Positions 46,585 to 55,891 of a stretch of 64,000 nucleotides of DNA are shown piece after piece. Position numbers and translations under genes: made by a program. Each line of letters begins with the position of its first letter. The stretch's first letter is position 1. The notes below the pieces were generated by a model. That model did no database searches, was not told where the DNA came from, and saw only the letters and a program-made list of their open reading frames with translations. This DNA comes from Mesorhizobium sp. (GTDB taxonomy: Bacteria > Pseudomonadota > Alphaproteobacteria > Rhizobiales > Rhizobiaceae), in the NCBI GenBank assembly GCA_004017275.1, contig SAKE01000012.1, positions 1 to 64,000 on the forward strand, read 5' to 3'.

Positions 46585-47889
46585 ATGGCTAAGACCGATA
46601 TTGCGCGGCGGGTCTACAACCACACCTGGAAGCTCGATCCGATCGTGCGCAGCCTGCTCGACACGGATTTCTACAAGCTTTTGATGCTGCAGATGATCTG
46701 GGGCATGTATCCCAAGGTCGACACCACTTTCTCGCTGATCAACCGCACAAGTTCGGTGCGGCTGGCCGACGAGATCGACGAAGGCGAGCTGCGCGAGCAG
46801 CTCGACCATGCCCGTACATTACGCTTCTCCAAGAAGGAGATGATCTGGCTCGGCGGCAACAATTTCTACGGCCGCAAGCAGATCTTCGAACCGGAATTCC
46901 TCGCCTGGCTGGAAGGCTTCCGGCTGCCTGAATATGAGCTGTCGAAGCGCGACGGCCAGTACGAACTGACCTTCAGCGGGCCATGGATGTACACCACGCT
47001 GTGGGAGATCCCGGCGCTCGCCATCATCAACGAGCTCCGATCCCGCGCGGCCATGCGGGCGTTCGGCCCCTTCGCGCTCGACGTGCTCTATGCCCGCGCC
47101 AAGGCCAAGATGTGGGCCAAGACCGAGCGGCTGAAGGCGCTGCCCGGCATCCGTATCTCGGATTTCGGCACGCGCCGGCGCCATTCCTTCCTGTGGCAGC
47201 GCTGGTGCGTCGAAGCGCTGAAGGAAGGCATTGGCGAGGCGTTCACCGGCACCTCCAACGTGCTTCTGGCCATGGACAACGACCTCGAAGCGCTCGGCAC
47301 CAACGCGCACGAACTGCCGATGGTGTTCGCTGCCCTTGCCAATTCGGAAAAGGAGCTGAAACAGTCGCCCTACAAGGTGCTGCAGGACTGGCAGCGCTAT
47401 TATGGCGGCAATCTGCTGATCGTGCTGCCCGATGCCTTCGGCACCGCTTCCTTCCTGCGCGACGCGCCGGACTGGGTGGCCGACTGGACGGGCTTTCGCC
47501 CCGACAGCGCCCCGCCCATCGAAGGCGGCGAAAAAATCCTGTCCTGGTGGCGCGACAAGGGCAAGGATCCCAAGCAGAAGCTGCTGATCTTCTCCGATGG
47601 GCTCGAGGTCGAGACGATCGAGGAGACCTATCGCCATTTCAGGGGCAAGGTGCGCATGTCTTTCGGCTGGGGCACCAATCTGACCAATGATTTCGAGGGT
47701 TGCGCGCCAACGGAAACCAACAGCCTCGATGCCATATCGCTGGTCTGCAAGGTCACCGAGGCCAATGGCAGGCCGGCGGTGAAGCTTTCCGACAACCCGG
47801 CCAAGGCGACCGGGGATGAGGAAGAGATCGAGCGTTATATCAGGATTTTTGGCGAGAAGGACCGCGTGGAGCAATTGGTCAAGGTGTGA
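46585..47889 (+). CDS. pncB: Nicotinate phosphoribosyltransferase
   Basis: The 434-residue enzyme joins nicotinate and PRPP to give nicotinate mononucleotide in NAD salvage. It has LLDTDFYKLLMLQMIWGMYP at the start, ISDFGTRRRHSF, the catalytic His in GTNAHELPMVFAALAN, and FGWGTNLTNDF near the end. Length and motifs match proteobacterial PncB. With pncA (56045) and the nicotinate-degradation-like operon (56920 on) it makes this stretch rich in nicotinate genes. Confidence 0.95.
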   Translation: MAKTDIARRVYNHTWKLDPIVRSLLDTDFYKLLMLQMIWGMYPKVDTTFSLINRTSSVRLADEIDEGELREQLDHARTLRFSKKEMIWLGGNNFYGRKQIFEPEFLAWLEGFRLPEYELSKRDGQYELTFSGPWMYTTLWEIPALAIINELRSRAAMRAFGPFALDVLYARAKAKMWAKTERLKALPGIRISDFGTRRRHSFLWQRWCVEALKEGIGEAFTGTSNVLLAMDNDLEALGTNAHELPMVFAALANSEKELKQSPYKVLQDWQRYYGGNLLIVLPDAFGTASFLRDAPDWVADWTGFRPDSAPPIEGGEKILSWWRDKGKDPKQKLLIFSDGLEVETIEETYRHFRGKVRMSFGWGTNLTNDFEGCAPTETNSLDAISLVCKVTEANGRPAVKLSDNPAKATGDEEEIERYIRIFGEKDRVEQLVKV

Positions 47890-47940
47890 GGGGTGGCTAG
47901 GTCGACCAAGATCGCCATCTTGGATAACGTGAGTTCCTTG

Positions 47941-48101
47941 GCGCCCCCCTCTGTCCTGCCGGACATCTCCCCCTCAAGGGGGGAGATTGGCAGTTCCGCC
48001 GACGGCTCTTCCTCTTCAACGCTGAAGATTGGCGAAAGCTGTGACGGCCGCGCAATCTCCCCCCTTGAGGGGGAGATGTCCGGCAGGACAGAGGGGGGCG
48101 C
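47941..48101. repeat. Palindromic element, family A, copy 2
   Basis: A perfect 49-bp inverted repeat (47941-47989 with 48053-48101) encloses a 63-bp core. The arms carry CTGTCCTGCCGGACATCTCC, as in copies 1 and 3. The element begins 52 bp after the pncB stop and is open in the frame of the downstream membrane-protein gene, so automated annotation may wrongly extend that gene through it. Confidence 0.9.
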
Positions 48102-48123
48102 CGTAGAGTGCCTTTCTTCGAGA

Positions 48124-49515
48124 ATGCTGCTGACATGCCTCGCCGCTACGCTATCCCTCCCCACCTCCGCTTTCGCCCATGCCTCCGATCGCGGCCATTT
48201 CCTGCTCCTGCCGACCGGCTACTATCTGGTCGGCGGCGCCTTCGCCGTGGCCGTCAGCTTCCTCGTCCTGGCGCTGCTGCCGGCAGCCTCGCTCGATCGC
48301 TTCTGGCGCCGGCGCCTGCCGTTGTTCATCTTCGGCGACAGCGCTCGTACCACAAGCAGCCTGATATCATTTGCCGGCTTTGTAATCCTCATCGCTGCCG
48401 GCCTTTTCGGCAGCCGCGACCCGCTTTCCAACCCTCTGCCTCTGGTGATCTGGACCTTGCTGTGGGCTGGCATCACGCTGTTGCAAGGCGTTTTCGGCGA
48501 TCTCTGGTCATGGCTCAATCCGTGGTACGGCCCGTGGCGTCTCGTCTCGCGCCTCTCGGGCGGAAACAACGAAGGGAGATGGCGCCTTCCTCGCTGGCTC
48601 GGCTGCTGGCCGGCTGTCATCTTGTTCTTCGCCTTTGCCTGGTTCGAGCTCATCGATCCGGCGCCCGACGATCCGGCGCCGCTGGCCTTGGCCGCCGGCC
48701 TCTACTGGCTGTTCTCTTTCCTCGCCATGCTGGCGTTCGGCTATCGCGCCTGGAGCCGCAGCGGTGAATTCCTGACCGTCTTCTTCTCGATGGTGGCACG
48801 CTTCGCCGTGGTCGAGCGCACCGAAGACGGCCGGCTTGGCCTGTGCTGGCCTGGCGCCAAACTGCTTGCCGCCGAGCCGTTGCCGACCAGCGGCATCGCC
48901 TTCCTGCTGCTGGCCCTGTCGTCGGTATCCTTCGACGGCCTGTCGAAAACCTTCTTCTGGCTCGGCTTGTTCGGCATCAATCCGCTCGAATTTCCCGGCC
49001 GCACCGCGGTAATCGGCAGCGGCACTTTCGGGCTCGTGCTGACATTCGTACTGCTGGCGGCGGTGTTCCTGCTTGCCGTCTGGTTTGGCCAGCGTCTTGC
49101 CGGCGGCGATCACACTTTGCGCCAGGCAGCTGGCTTGCTGGTTTGGTCGATCGTGCCGATCGCGCTCGCCTATCATGTCGCGCACTATCTGACGACGCTG
49201 CTCGTCGACGGCCAATATGCGCTTGCAGCATTGTCCGACCCGTTCGCGCTGGGCTGGAACCTGTTCGGCACCGCCGACATGCAGATCGAGGCAGGCATCG
49301 TTGCCGGAGCGGACTCGGCGTGGTGGCTGTGGAATGTCCAGGCCGGTGCCATCATCCTTGGCCACGTGCTCGCCGTCCTCGTCGCCCACGGCTTCGCCTG
49401 GCGCCTGCATCCGCAGCCCTCCCGCGCCGCGCTCAGCCAGTTCCCGCTTACCCTGCTGATGATCGCCTATACCGTGTTCGGCCTCTGGCTGCTCGCCACG
49501 CCGACGGTCGGATGA
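48124..49515 (+). CDS. Polytopic membrane protein of unknown function
   Basis: The 463-residue product starts at the ATG at 48124 with a signal-like segment (LTCLAATLSLPTSAFA, cleavage before HASDRG), then ten or more hydrophobic helices. The frame stays open upstream through the palindromic element, which is unlikely to be coding. Notable stretches are FGDLWSWLNPWYGPWRLVSR, with many Trp, and PIALAYHVAHYLTTLLVDGQ, with His residues inside a membrane helix. No family is recognised. The ABC importer genes follow. Confidence 0.75.
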   Translation: MLLTCLAATLSLPTSAFAHASDRGHFLLLPTGYYLVGGAFAVAVSFLVLALLPAASLDRFWRRRLPLFIFGDSARTTSSLISFAGFVILIAAGLFGSRDPLSNPLPLVIWTLLWAGITLLQGVFGDLWSWLNPWYGPWRLVSRLSGGNNEGRWRLPRWLGCWPAVILFFAFAWFELIDPAPDDPAPLALAAGLYWLFSFLAMLAFGYRAWSRSGEFLTVFFSMVARFAVVERTEDGRLGLCWPGAKLLAAEPLPTSGIAFLLLALSSVSFDGLSKTFFWLGLFGINPLEFPGRTAVIGSGTFGLVLTFVLLAAVFLLAVWFGQRLAGGDHTLRQAAGLLVWSIVPIALAYHVAHYLTTLLVDGQYALAALSDPFALGWNLFGTADMQIEAGIVAGADSAWWLWNVQAGAIILGHVLAVLVAHGFAWRLHPQPSRAALSQFPLTLLMIAYTVFGLWLLATPTVG

Positions 49516-49543
49516 GAAAAGGCGACCAGCATTGCCTTCGGGG

Positions 49544-49570
49544 AAAGCCCGCTTGCCACGTCGGGGCTTT
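49544..49570 (+). terminator. Hairpin after the membrane-protein gene
   Basis: AAAGCCC (49544-49550) pairs with GGGCTTT (49564-49570), 28 bp after the stop. No strong T-run follows. It may separate this gene from the ABC operon. Confidence 0.4.
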
Positions 49571-49645
49571 GGTGATTTAGTTTGTACACATGCGATTTTT
49601 TGCCTTGTTACAGCCAGTCAAAACTCAAAAAACAGGGGAACTGCC

Positions 49646-50950
49646 GTGACCGACAAGAATGGGTTTTTCGATCTCTCCAAATCTACCCTCACCCGCCGCA
49701 CGGCGCTGAAGGGTCTGGCCGCGGGCGCCGGCCTCGGCCTGGCCCCCGGCTTCGTCCGCTATTCCCAGGCGCAGAGTTCGGCGCCGATCAAGATCGGCTT
49801 CCAGTCGCACCGCACCGGCATCGGCGCCGCCTATGGCCGCTGGTACGAAAAGACCACCGCCGCCGCGGTCAAGGCGATCAACGCCGCCGGCGGCATCAAT
49901 GGCCGCCAGGTCGAGGTGATCATCGAGGATGACGGCACCGATCCCGGTCGTGGCGCCGAGGTGGTCGGCAAGTTCGCCACCCAGCACAAGACCGACATCG
50001 TCTTCGGCACGCTGTTCTCGCATGTCGTCATCGGCTCGGCGCCCGCCGCCGGCGAAAACAAGATGCCCTATTTCGTCGTCAGCGAAGGGCACCACGTCGC
50101 CTCGACCAAGCTGAACCGCTATGTCTTCCAGCCCGGCATCACCGACGTGAAGAGCCAGATTGAGTCGATGGCGCCGTGGATCGCGGCCAATGCCGGCAAG
50201 AAGGTGACGCAGATCTTCCCCGATTTCGCTTTCGGCTACGACCACCGCGACTACCTGCCGCCGGCGCTGAAGGCGCAAGGCGCCGACGTGATCGCGCAGA
50301 TCGCCATCCCGCCGACGGAATCGTCCTTCACCAAGTTTTTTCCGCAGATCCCAGCCGAAACCGAGGTGATCTACCACGTCATGGTCGGCCCGGCCGTGCT
50401 CACCTTCGTCAAGGAGCTCGGCGAGTTCTACGGTCCCAACCGGCCGCAATTGTTCGGCTTCATCGATTCGCTCGAGGCGACCGACATCAACAGCCCCGGC
50501 CTCGAATTCCTTGATGGCAGCCATTTCTGGGAAGGCTCGCCGCGCTATGCGCAGGCCGATGATTCCGTGGCGCAAAAGGCCTATCGCACTGCTGTCGGCA
50601 TCGACGACAATGGCGCCGCCGTTGGCGACCCCAAGGACGTCTCTACCGCAGCCCACATGTTCGGTTGCTGGGAAACGCTCTACGTCGTCAAGAAGGCGAT
50701 GGAAGATGCCGGCTACAAGGGACCGGAAGACCGTGCCAAGCTGGTCGAGGCGACCGAGGCGCTGACCGAATTCGCCGAGGGTCCGGAGCATCCGCAGGGA
50801 CCGAAAACCTTCAACGGCAAGATCCACCAGTGCTTCGGCATCCAGAACATCTCCAAGGTCGAGGGCGGCAAGCTCAAGGTCGTGCACAAGACCAAGATCG
50901 AGGACGGGCTTTACGAGGCCGAGGGGGATTATACGACGCAGGCGCTTTAG
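49646..50950 (+). CDS. Branched-chain-type ABC substrate-binding protein with Tat signal
   Basis: The 434-residue protein has a twin-arginine signal (LTRRTALKGLAAGAGLGLAP, R17-R18) and cleavage near QAQ (~43), followed by the type I periplasmic-binding fold (KAINAAGGINGRQVEVIIED, FGTLFSHVVIGSAPAAGENK). Tat export implies folding in the cytoplasm. The start is GTG at 49646, with AGGGGA seven bases upstream. The ligand is unknown; amides, amino acids or aromatic acids are all known for this family. A family A palindrome separates it from the permease genes. Confidence 0.87.
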   Translation: MTDKNGFFDLSKSTLTRRTALKGLAAGAGLGLAPGFVRYSQAQSSAPIKIGFQSHRTGIGAAYGRWYEKTTAAAVKAINAAGGINGRQVEVIIEDDGTDPGRGAEVVGKFATQHKTDIVFGTLFSHVVIGSAPAAGENKMPYFVVSEGHHVASTKLNRYVFQPGITDVKSQIESMAPWIAANAGKKVTQIFPDFAFGYDHRDYLPPALKAQGADVIAQIAIPPTESSFTKFFPQIPAETEVIYHVMVGPAVLTFVKELGEFYGPNRPQLFGFIDSLEATDINSPGLEFLDGSHFWEGSPRYAQADDSVAQKAYRTAVGIDDNGAAVGDPKDVSTAAHMFGCWETLYVVKKAMEDAGYKGPEDRAKLVEATEALTEFAEGPEHPQGPKTFNGKIHQCFGIQNISKVEGGKLKVVHKTKIEDGLYEAEGDYTTQAL

Positions 50951-50980
50951 GCTGGCCACCCAGCAAGCGTGAGCGCCAAG

Positions 50981-51140
50981 GCACCCCCCTCTGTCCTGCC
51001 GGACATCTCCCCCTCAAGGGGGGAGATTGGATTTCCCGCCGGGTTTCGCCAACCTCCAACGCCAGTGATTGGTCGCCTTCGCACGAACTGCCAATCTCCC
51101 CCCTTGAGGGGGAGATGTCCGGCAGGACAGAGGGGGGTGC
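50981..51140. repeat. Palindromic element, family A, copy 3
   Basis: A perfect 50-bp inverted repeat (50981-51030 with 51091-51140) encloses a 60-bp core. Beyond it GCGCCAAG (50973-50980) pairs with CTTGGCGC (51142-51149) after one unpaired base, so the stem extends to ~58 bp. It lies within the operon between the binding-protein and first permease genes. It is the longest perfect palindrome in the window. Confidence 0.92.
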
Positions 51141-51166
51141 ACTTGGCGCCTGCCAGCGTATAGCCG

Positions 51167-52048
51167 ATGCACTTCGGACCCCACCTCCTCCTCGCCGCCC
51201 TCGAAGGCCTCGTCACCTCGGCGGTGCTGGCTCTGACGGCGCTCGGCCTGTCGCTGGTGTTCGGCGTCATGCGCGTCGTCAATGTCGCGCATGGCGAATT
51301 CTTCATGCTAGGCGCCGTGCTCGCCTGGGCGATCACCACGGCCATCGGCGGCCATCCTGCGCTCGGCTTCCTGGCGGCGTTGGTGATTGCGCCGCTGATC
51401 GTCGGCGCCATTGCGCTGGTCGCCGAGCGGCTGGTGCTGCGCCGGCTCAACTACAATCCTGAAGCCACAATCGTCGCCACCATCGGCATGCTCTACATCA
51501 TCCAGCAGCTGGCGCTGACCATCTACGGTCCGGAGGCGCGGCCCGTCGAGCCGCCTTTCAGCTACCGCATTCTTTTGCCGTGGTTCGGCTACTCCGGCTA
51601 CAAACTGTCTGTCATCGCCACCTCGGCGCTGCTCCTCATCGCGACATGGCTGGTGCTGACGCGCACCAAGATCGGTCTCATCATGCGCGCCACGCAGTAT
51701 GACAGCGAGACGGCGCAGGCCTTCGGCATTCCTGTCGGTCGCGTCTATGGCGGCGTCTTCGCGCTCGGCGCCATGCTGGCGGCCATTGCCGCGGCGCTGA
51801 TCGTGCCGATCAGCCAGGCGCATTATCTGATGGGGCAGGATCCGCTGCTGCTCTCCTTCATCGTCGTCATCATCGGCGGCCTCGGCTCGCTGCGCGGCAC
51901 GGTTGTAGCCGCCGTGCTGATCGGCCTGTCGGACGGCATCATCTCGATGTTCTTCTCGCCAACTTTGGCCAAGATCATCGCCACGCTGCTGGTCGCCATG
52001 GTGCTGGTGTTCCGGCCGCAAGGCCTGTTCGGGACAGCGTCGCGATGA
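51167..52048 (+). CDS. Branched-chain-type ABC transporter permease (LivH family)
   Basis: The 293-residue membrane protein has eight or so helices, the LivH start TALGLSLVFGVMRVVNVAHG (the VNxAHG motif), RATQYDSETAQAFGIPVGRV as ATPase-contact loop and VIIGGLGSLRGTVVAAVLIG. It starts 26 bp after the palindromic element. The next gene overlaps by 4 bp. Confidence 0.9.
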   Translation: MHFGPHLLLAALEGLVTSAVLALTALGLSLVFGVMRVVNVAHGEFFMLGAVLAWAITTAIGGHPALGFLAALVIAPLIVGAIALVAERLVLRRLNYNPEATIVATIGMLYIIQQLALTIYGPEARPVEPPFSYRILLPWFGYSGYKLSVIATSALLLIATWLVLTRTKIGLIMRATQYDSETAQAFGIPVGRVYGGVFALGAMLAAIAAALIVPISQAHYLMGQDPLLLSFIVVIIGGLGSLRGTVVAAVLIGLSDGIISMFFSPTLAKIIATLLVAMVLVFRPQGLFGTASR

Positions 52049-53007
52049 GCGAAGCGTCGCCGGCAAAGGCTTATTCCCTGCATCTCGGCGTCATCGCACT
52101 GCTGTTCGTGCTGAGCTTCCTGCTGCCGGAGTATTATCACGGCCTGCTCGCCCGCATCATGGTGCTGGCGGTCTTTGCCATGGGCTACAACATGCTGTTC
52201 GGCTATGTCGGCCTGCTCAGCCTCGGCCACGCCATGTTCTTCGCCGCCGGGCTCTATGGCGCCGGCCTTGCCGTCATCCAGCTCGGCTGGGGCGTGCCCT
52301 TGGCCTTCCTCGGCGGAATTGCCTGCGGCGCGGTGCTGGCGCTGCTGATCGGCCTGCTGGCGCTGCGCACCACGGGCGTCGCCTTCATGATCGTCACCAT
52401 GATGTTCGCGCAGGTGTTTTATCTCCTGATCCTCTACTTCGCGACATGGACCGGAGGCGATCAGGGCATGGTCGTGCCGCAGCCGGCGCGGGTGCTCAGC
52501 TTCGGCGCGACCTCGCTCGAGCTCACCAATCCGACGGTGCGCTACATGACGGCGCTCGGGCTGTTTTCGATCGTGCTGCTCGTCACATCGGCCATCGTCC
52601 GCTCCCGGTATGGCCGCGTGCTGGTCGCCATCCGCGAGAACGAGGAGCGGACAAAAATGCTCGGCTACGACACGTTTTCGAACAAGCTCGCCGCCGTCGT
52701 TATCTCCGGCACCATCTGCGCGGCCTCGGGTGCCGCCTATGCGCTGCTGTTCGGCTATATCGGATCGAGCTTCGCTTCGGTGCAGTATTCGATCCTGCCG
52801 CTGCTCTGGGTGCTGCTCGGCGGTGCCGCCACAACGCTCGGGCCGCTGATCGGCACGCTGTTCATGTATTATGTCATCGACATCACCAGCGGCTACACCT
52901 CCGCCTATCTGCTGATTGTGGGCATCGCGCTGATCCTGCTGGTCTTGTTCTTTCCCAAAGGCATTCTGGGCAGCATCCGGCAGCGCTGGCTCGGGTGGCT
53001 GCCATGA
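52045..53007 (+). CDS. Branched-chain-type ABC transporter permease (LivM family)
   Basis: The 320-residue permease has AMGYNMLFGYVGLLSLGHAM (the GYxGLLSxGHA motif), AIRENEERTKMLGYDTFSNK as coupling loop and a C-terminal LILLVLFFPKGILG. It forms the channel with the LivH-type subunit. It overlaps both neighbours by 4 bp, so the four cytoplasm-facing genes are translationally linked. Confidence 0.9.
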   Translation: MSEASPAKAYSLHLGVIALLFVLSFLLPEYYHGLLARIMVLAVFAMGYNMLFGYVGLLSLGHAMFFAAGLYGAGLAVIQLGWGVPLAFLGGIACGAVLALLIGLLALRTTGVAFMIVTMMFAQVFYLLILYFATWTGGDQGMVVPQPARVLSFGATSLELTNPTVRYMTALGLFSIVLLVTSAIVRSRYGRVLVAIRENEERTKMLGYDTFSNKLAAVVISGTICAASGAAYALLFGYIGSSFASVQYSILPLLWVLLGGAATTLGPLIGTLFMYYVIDITSGYTSAYLLIVGIALILLVLFFPKGILGSIRQRWLGWLP

Positions 53008-53729
53008 TGCCGCTTTTGACCACCAAGGGCCTTTCTCGCAATTTCGGCGGCCTGCGCGCCGTCGACAATGTCGATTTCGCGCTGATGCCGGGCGAGATCC
53101 GCGCCGTCATCGGCCCCAACGGCGCTGGGAAGACCACCTTCGTCAGCCTGGTCAGCGGCCGAATCGAGCCGTCTTCAGGCATGATCGTCTTCGACGGGAC
53201 CGACATCACCGGTCAGCCGGCCTATGTCCGGGTCCGCGAGGGCATCGCCTACACGTTCCAGATCACCAGCGTCTTTGCCAATCTCACCGCCTACGACAAT
53301 GTCGCGCTGCCGGTGCAGCGGACGCTGAGCGATGGCCGCTCGAAGGGCGCGGTGCGGGCTGGCGTGATGGCCGCGCTCGAGCGCACCGGCCTTGCCGACC
53401 GCGCCCATATGCCGGCCGGGCAATTGTCCTATGGCCATCAGCGCCTGCTGGAAGTGGCAATGGGCCTGGCGCTGAGACCGCGCCTGCTGATCCTCGACGA
53501 GCCGACGCAAGGACTGGCCGACAGCGAGATCGATAATTTCATCACCCTGGTGCGCGAGATCGCCAAAGACGCCACCGTGCTTCTGATCGAGCACAACATG
53601 CCGGTCGTCATGCAACTCGCCGACCGCATCACCGTTTTCAATGCCGGCAAGATCCTGGCCGAAGGCACGCCCGAAGCGATCCGCGAGAACTCGGCGGTGC
53701 AGGAAGCCTATCTGGGGACCGCCCCATGA
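53004..53729 (+). CDS. Branched-chain-type ABC transporter ATPase (LivG family)
   Basis: The 241-residue ATPase has Walker A GPNGAGKTT, ITSVFANLTAYDNVALPVQR, a signature reading QLSYGHQRLLEVAMGLALRP, Walker B LLILDEPTQGLADSE and LIEHNMPVVMQLADRI. LSYGHQR in place of LSGGQ is typical of the LivG group. Two ATGs (53004, 53007) are possible; the first overlaps the LivM stop. Confidence 0.9.
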   Translation: MMPLLTTKGLSRNFGGLRAVDNVDFALMPGEIRAVIGPNGAGKTTFVSLVSGRIEPSSGMIVFDGTDITGQPAYVRVREGIAYTFQITSVFANLTAYDNVALPVQRTLSDGRSKGAVRAGVMAALERTGLADRAHMPAGQLSYGHQRLLEVAMGLALRPRLLILDEPTQGLADSEIDNFITLVREIAKDATVLLIEHNMPVVMQLADRITVFNAGKILAEGTPEAIRENSAVQEAYLGTAP

Positions 53730-54445
53730 CCGAACCGAAGTCTCAAGCACTCACCATCTCGGGGCTCGACTGCTTCTATGGCGAGGTCCAGGTGCTCTAT
53801 GGACTCGACCTGGTGCTCAACAAGGGCGAGGTGCTGTGCCTGTTCGGCCGCAATGGCGCCGGCAAGACGACGACGCTCAAGGCGATCATGGGGCTGGTTC
53901 CCTCAAGCGCCGGCTCGATCAGGCTCGATGGCAAGGAGTTGACAGGCCTGCCGGCGCATGAGGTGCCCAAGGCCGGCGTCGCCTATGTACCGCAAGGCAG
54001 GCGCCTGTTCGCCGAGATGACGGTGGCGGAAAACATCGAGATCGGCCTGATGGCGCGCGGCAAGGGCAGGGCGACGCGCGAGAACGTGCTCGACCTCTTT
54101 CCGCTGCTGCGCCAGCGGCTTAGGCAACGCTCCGGCACACTGTCCGGCGGCGAGCAGCAGATGCTGGCCATGGCTCGCGCGCTCTGCCTCGAGCCGCAAG
54201 TGCTGCTGCTCGACGAGCCGACCGAAGGGCTGATGCCGTCGATGATCGCCAAAATCCGCGAGACGGTGGCTAAGCTGCGCGACATGGGCGTTTCGACCAT
54301 CCTGGTCGAGCAGCGTGTCGATGCTGTGCTTTCGGTCGCCGACCGCGTTGCCTTCATCGAAAACGGCCGCAACCGCGAGACGGTGGATGTCGAGGAATTG
54401 CGCGCCGACCCTTCGGCGGTCCGCCGCTATGTCGGCGTGGGTTGA
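53726..54445 (+). CDS. Branched-chain-type ABC transporter ATPase (LivF family)
   Basis: The 239-residue ATPase has Walker A GRNGAGKTT, VAYVPQGRRLFAEMTVAENI (LivF-specific QGR), signature LSGGEQQMLAMARAL and Walker B LLLDEPTEGLMPSM. It completes the importer begun at 49646. Its stop abuts the stop of the convergent antiporter gene with no gap. Confidence 0.9.
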   Translation: MTEPKSQALTISGLDCFYGEVQVLYGLDLVLNKGEVLCLFGRNGAGKTTTLKAIMGLVPSSAGSIRLDGKELTGLPAHEVPKAGVAYVPQGRRLFAEMTVAENIEIGLMARGKGRATRENVLDLFPLLRQRLRQRSGTLSGGEQQMLAMARALCLEPQVLLLDEPTEGLMPSMIAKIRETVAKLRDMGVSTILVEQRVDAVLSVADRVAFIENGRNRETVDVEELRADPSAVRRYVGVG

Positions 54446-55891
54446 TCAGCCAAAGAACAGAAAACCCGCTACCAAAAATGTCGGGATCAGCACCAGGCCC
54501 GACCACGCCATATAGCCGAAAAAGCCCGGCATCTTCACGCCGCGATGCCGGGCAATGGCATAGACCATGAAGTTCGGCGCATTGCCGATATAGGTGTTTG
54601 CCCCCATGAACACCGCGCCGGCTGAGATCGCTGCAAGCGTCGAGGCAAATTCCGTCATCAGGTGCTGGGGGTCGCCCCCGGCAAGCTCGAAGAAGACCAG
54701 GTAGGTCGGCGCGTTGTCGAGGAAGGATGACAGCGCCCCGGTCAGCCAGAAATAGGCGAGATCGTCGGGCTGGCCGGAGGGAGAACTGACGCTTGACACC
54801 AGCGGCGCCAGCGCCCCCTCATGGCTTGCCCTGAGGATGGCGATGACCGGCACGATGCAAATAAAGATGCCGGCAAACAATTTGGCCACCTCCGCTATCG
54901 GACCCCAGTTGAAGCCGTTCGCTTCGCGATGGCTCTTGTAGGAAAGGGGAAGCGATAGCAGGGCCAATGCCAGGATGATGGCGTCGCGCAGCAGATTCTG
55001 CAGCTCGAGACCAACGCCGAACACCGAAAAGCTGATGCCCGGTTTCCAGGCCGCCGACAGCAGGATGGCGCCGATCACACCCGCCAGCAGCGGAAGGTTG
55101 GCCAGGCCGCGCAGACGCACCTTCGTGTCCGGCGTTGGATCCTTGATCTTCGGCGCGCCAGCTTCGCGCCGGTGCAGGAGGATGTCGATGCCCAGGAAGA
55201 CGGCCAGCACGACGCCGCCGACGAACAGTGTCTCGCGGTAGAGGTTGGCGGTCGTCCAGAAGAAGTCGACGCCGCGCAGGAAGCCGACGAACAGCGGTGG
55301 ATCGCCAAGCGGCGTCAGCGAGCCGCCGATGTTGGACACCAGGAAAATGAAGAAGATGACGACATGGGCGTTGAACGGCCTGGCATCGTTGGCGCGCAGG
55401 ATCGGCCGGATCAGGATCATCGAGGCGCCGGTCGTGCCGATCACCGAGGCCAGCAGCGCGCCGACCAGCAGCAGCCCGGCATTAACCAGCGGCGTGCCGT
55501 GGATGTTGCCGGCAAGCAGGATGCCGCCGGAAATCGTGTAGAGCGCAAACAGCAGGATGATGAACGACATGTATTCGGTGAGCAGCGTATGCAGCACCGC
55601 TTCGGTCGCCGTGGGGACACCGAAGGCAAGCGCCAGCGGCACGATCGCCAGCGCCGCCCACAGGGCCGCGATCTTGCCGTAGTGATGCTCCCAGACATGA
55701 TGGAAGAGCAGCGGGCCGGTGGCGATCGACAACAGCAGCCCGGCAAAGGGGAGCGCCCACCACAGCGACATCGAAGCACCGGGCAGGCCGTGTTCCTCCG
55801 CCGCGAAAGCCTGTGCCGGAAACAGCATCGCGATAGCTATTGCCGTGGCTGCCGGCCACAGAGGGTTCAGATTTGAAAAAGGCCCCCTCAT
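54446..55891 (-). CDS. Sodium:proton antiporter, NhaD type (ion transporter superfamily)
   Basis: The 481-residue protein has a signal-like start (to AQAFA), about twelve helices and the NhaD features GGSLTPLGDPPLFVGFLRGV and FLDNAPTYLVFFELAGGDPQ, with VFMGANTYIGNAPNFMVYAI late. It exchanges Na+ or Li+ for H+ across the inner membrane; a citrate or anion role is the alternative in this superfamily. The most upstream start, ATG at 55891, lies inside the end of a palindromic element. A start at 55828 would lose half the signal. Confidence 0.85.
   Translation of the reverse strand: MRGPFSNLNPLWPAATAIAIAMLFPAQAFAAEEHGLPGASMSLWWALPFAGLLLSIATGPLLFHHVWEHHYGKIAALWAALAIVPLALAFGVPTATEAVLHTLLTEYMSFIILLFALYTISGGILLAGNIHGTPLVNAGLLLVGALLASVIGTTGASMILIRPILRANDARPFNAHVVIFFIFLVSNIGGSLTPLGDPPLFVGFLRGVDFFWTTANLYRETLFVGGVVLAVFLGIDILLHRREAGAPKIKDPTPDTKVRLRGLANLPLLAGVIGAILLSAAWKPGISFSVFGVGLELQNLLRDAIILALALLSLPLSYKSHREANGFNWGPIAEVAKLFAGIFICIVPVIAILRASHEGALAPLVSSVSSPSGQPDDLAYFWLTGALSSFLDNAPTYLVFFELAGGDPQHLMTEFASTLAAISAGAVFMGANTYIGNAPNFMVYAIARHRGVKMPGFFGYMAWSGLVLIPTFLVAGFLFFG

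Noticed and set aside
47893..48123. N-terminal extension of the unknown membrane protein through the palindromic element
   Set aside because: The extension is entirely repeat-derived and would bury the signal-like segment; the ATG at 48124 is preferred.
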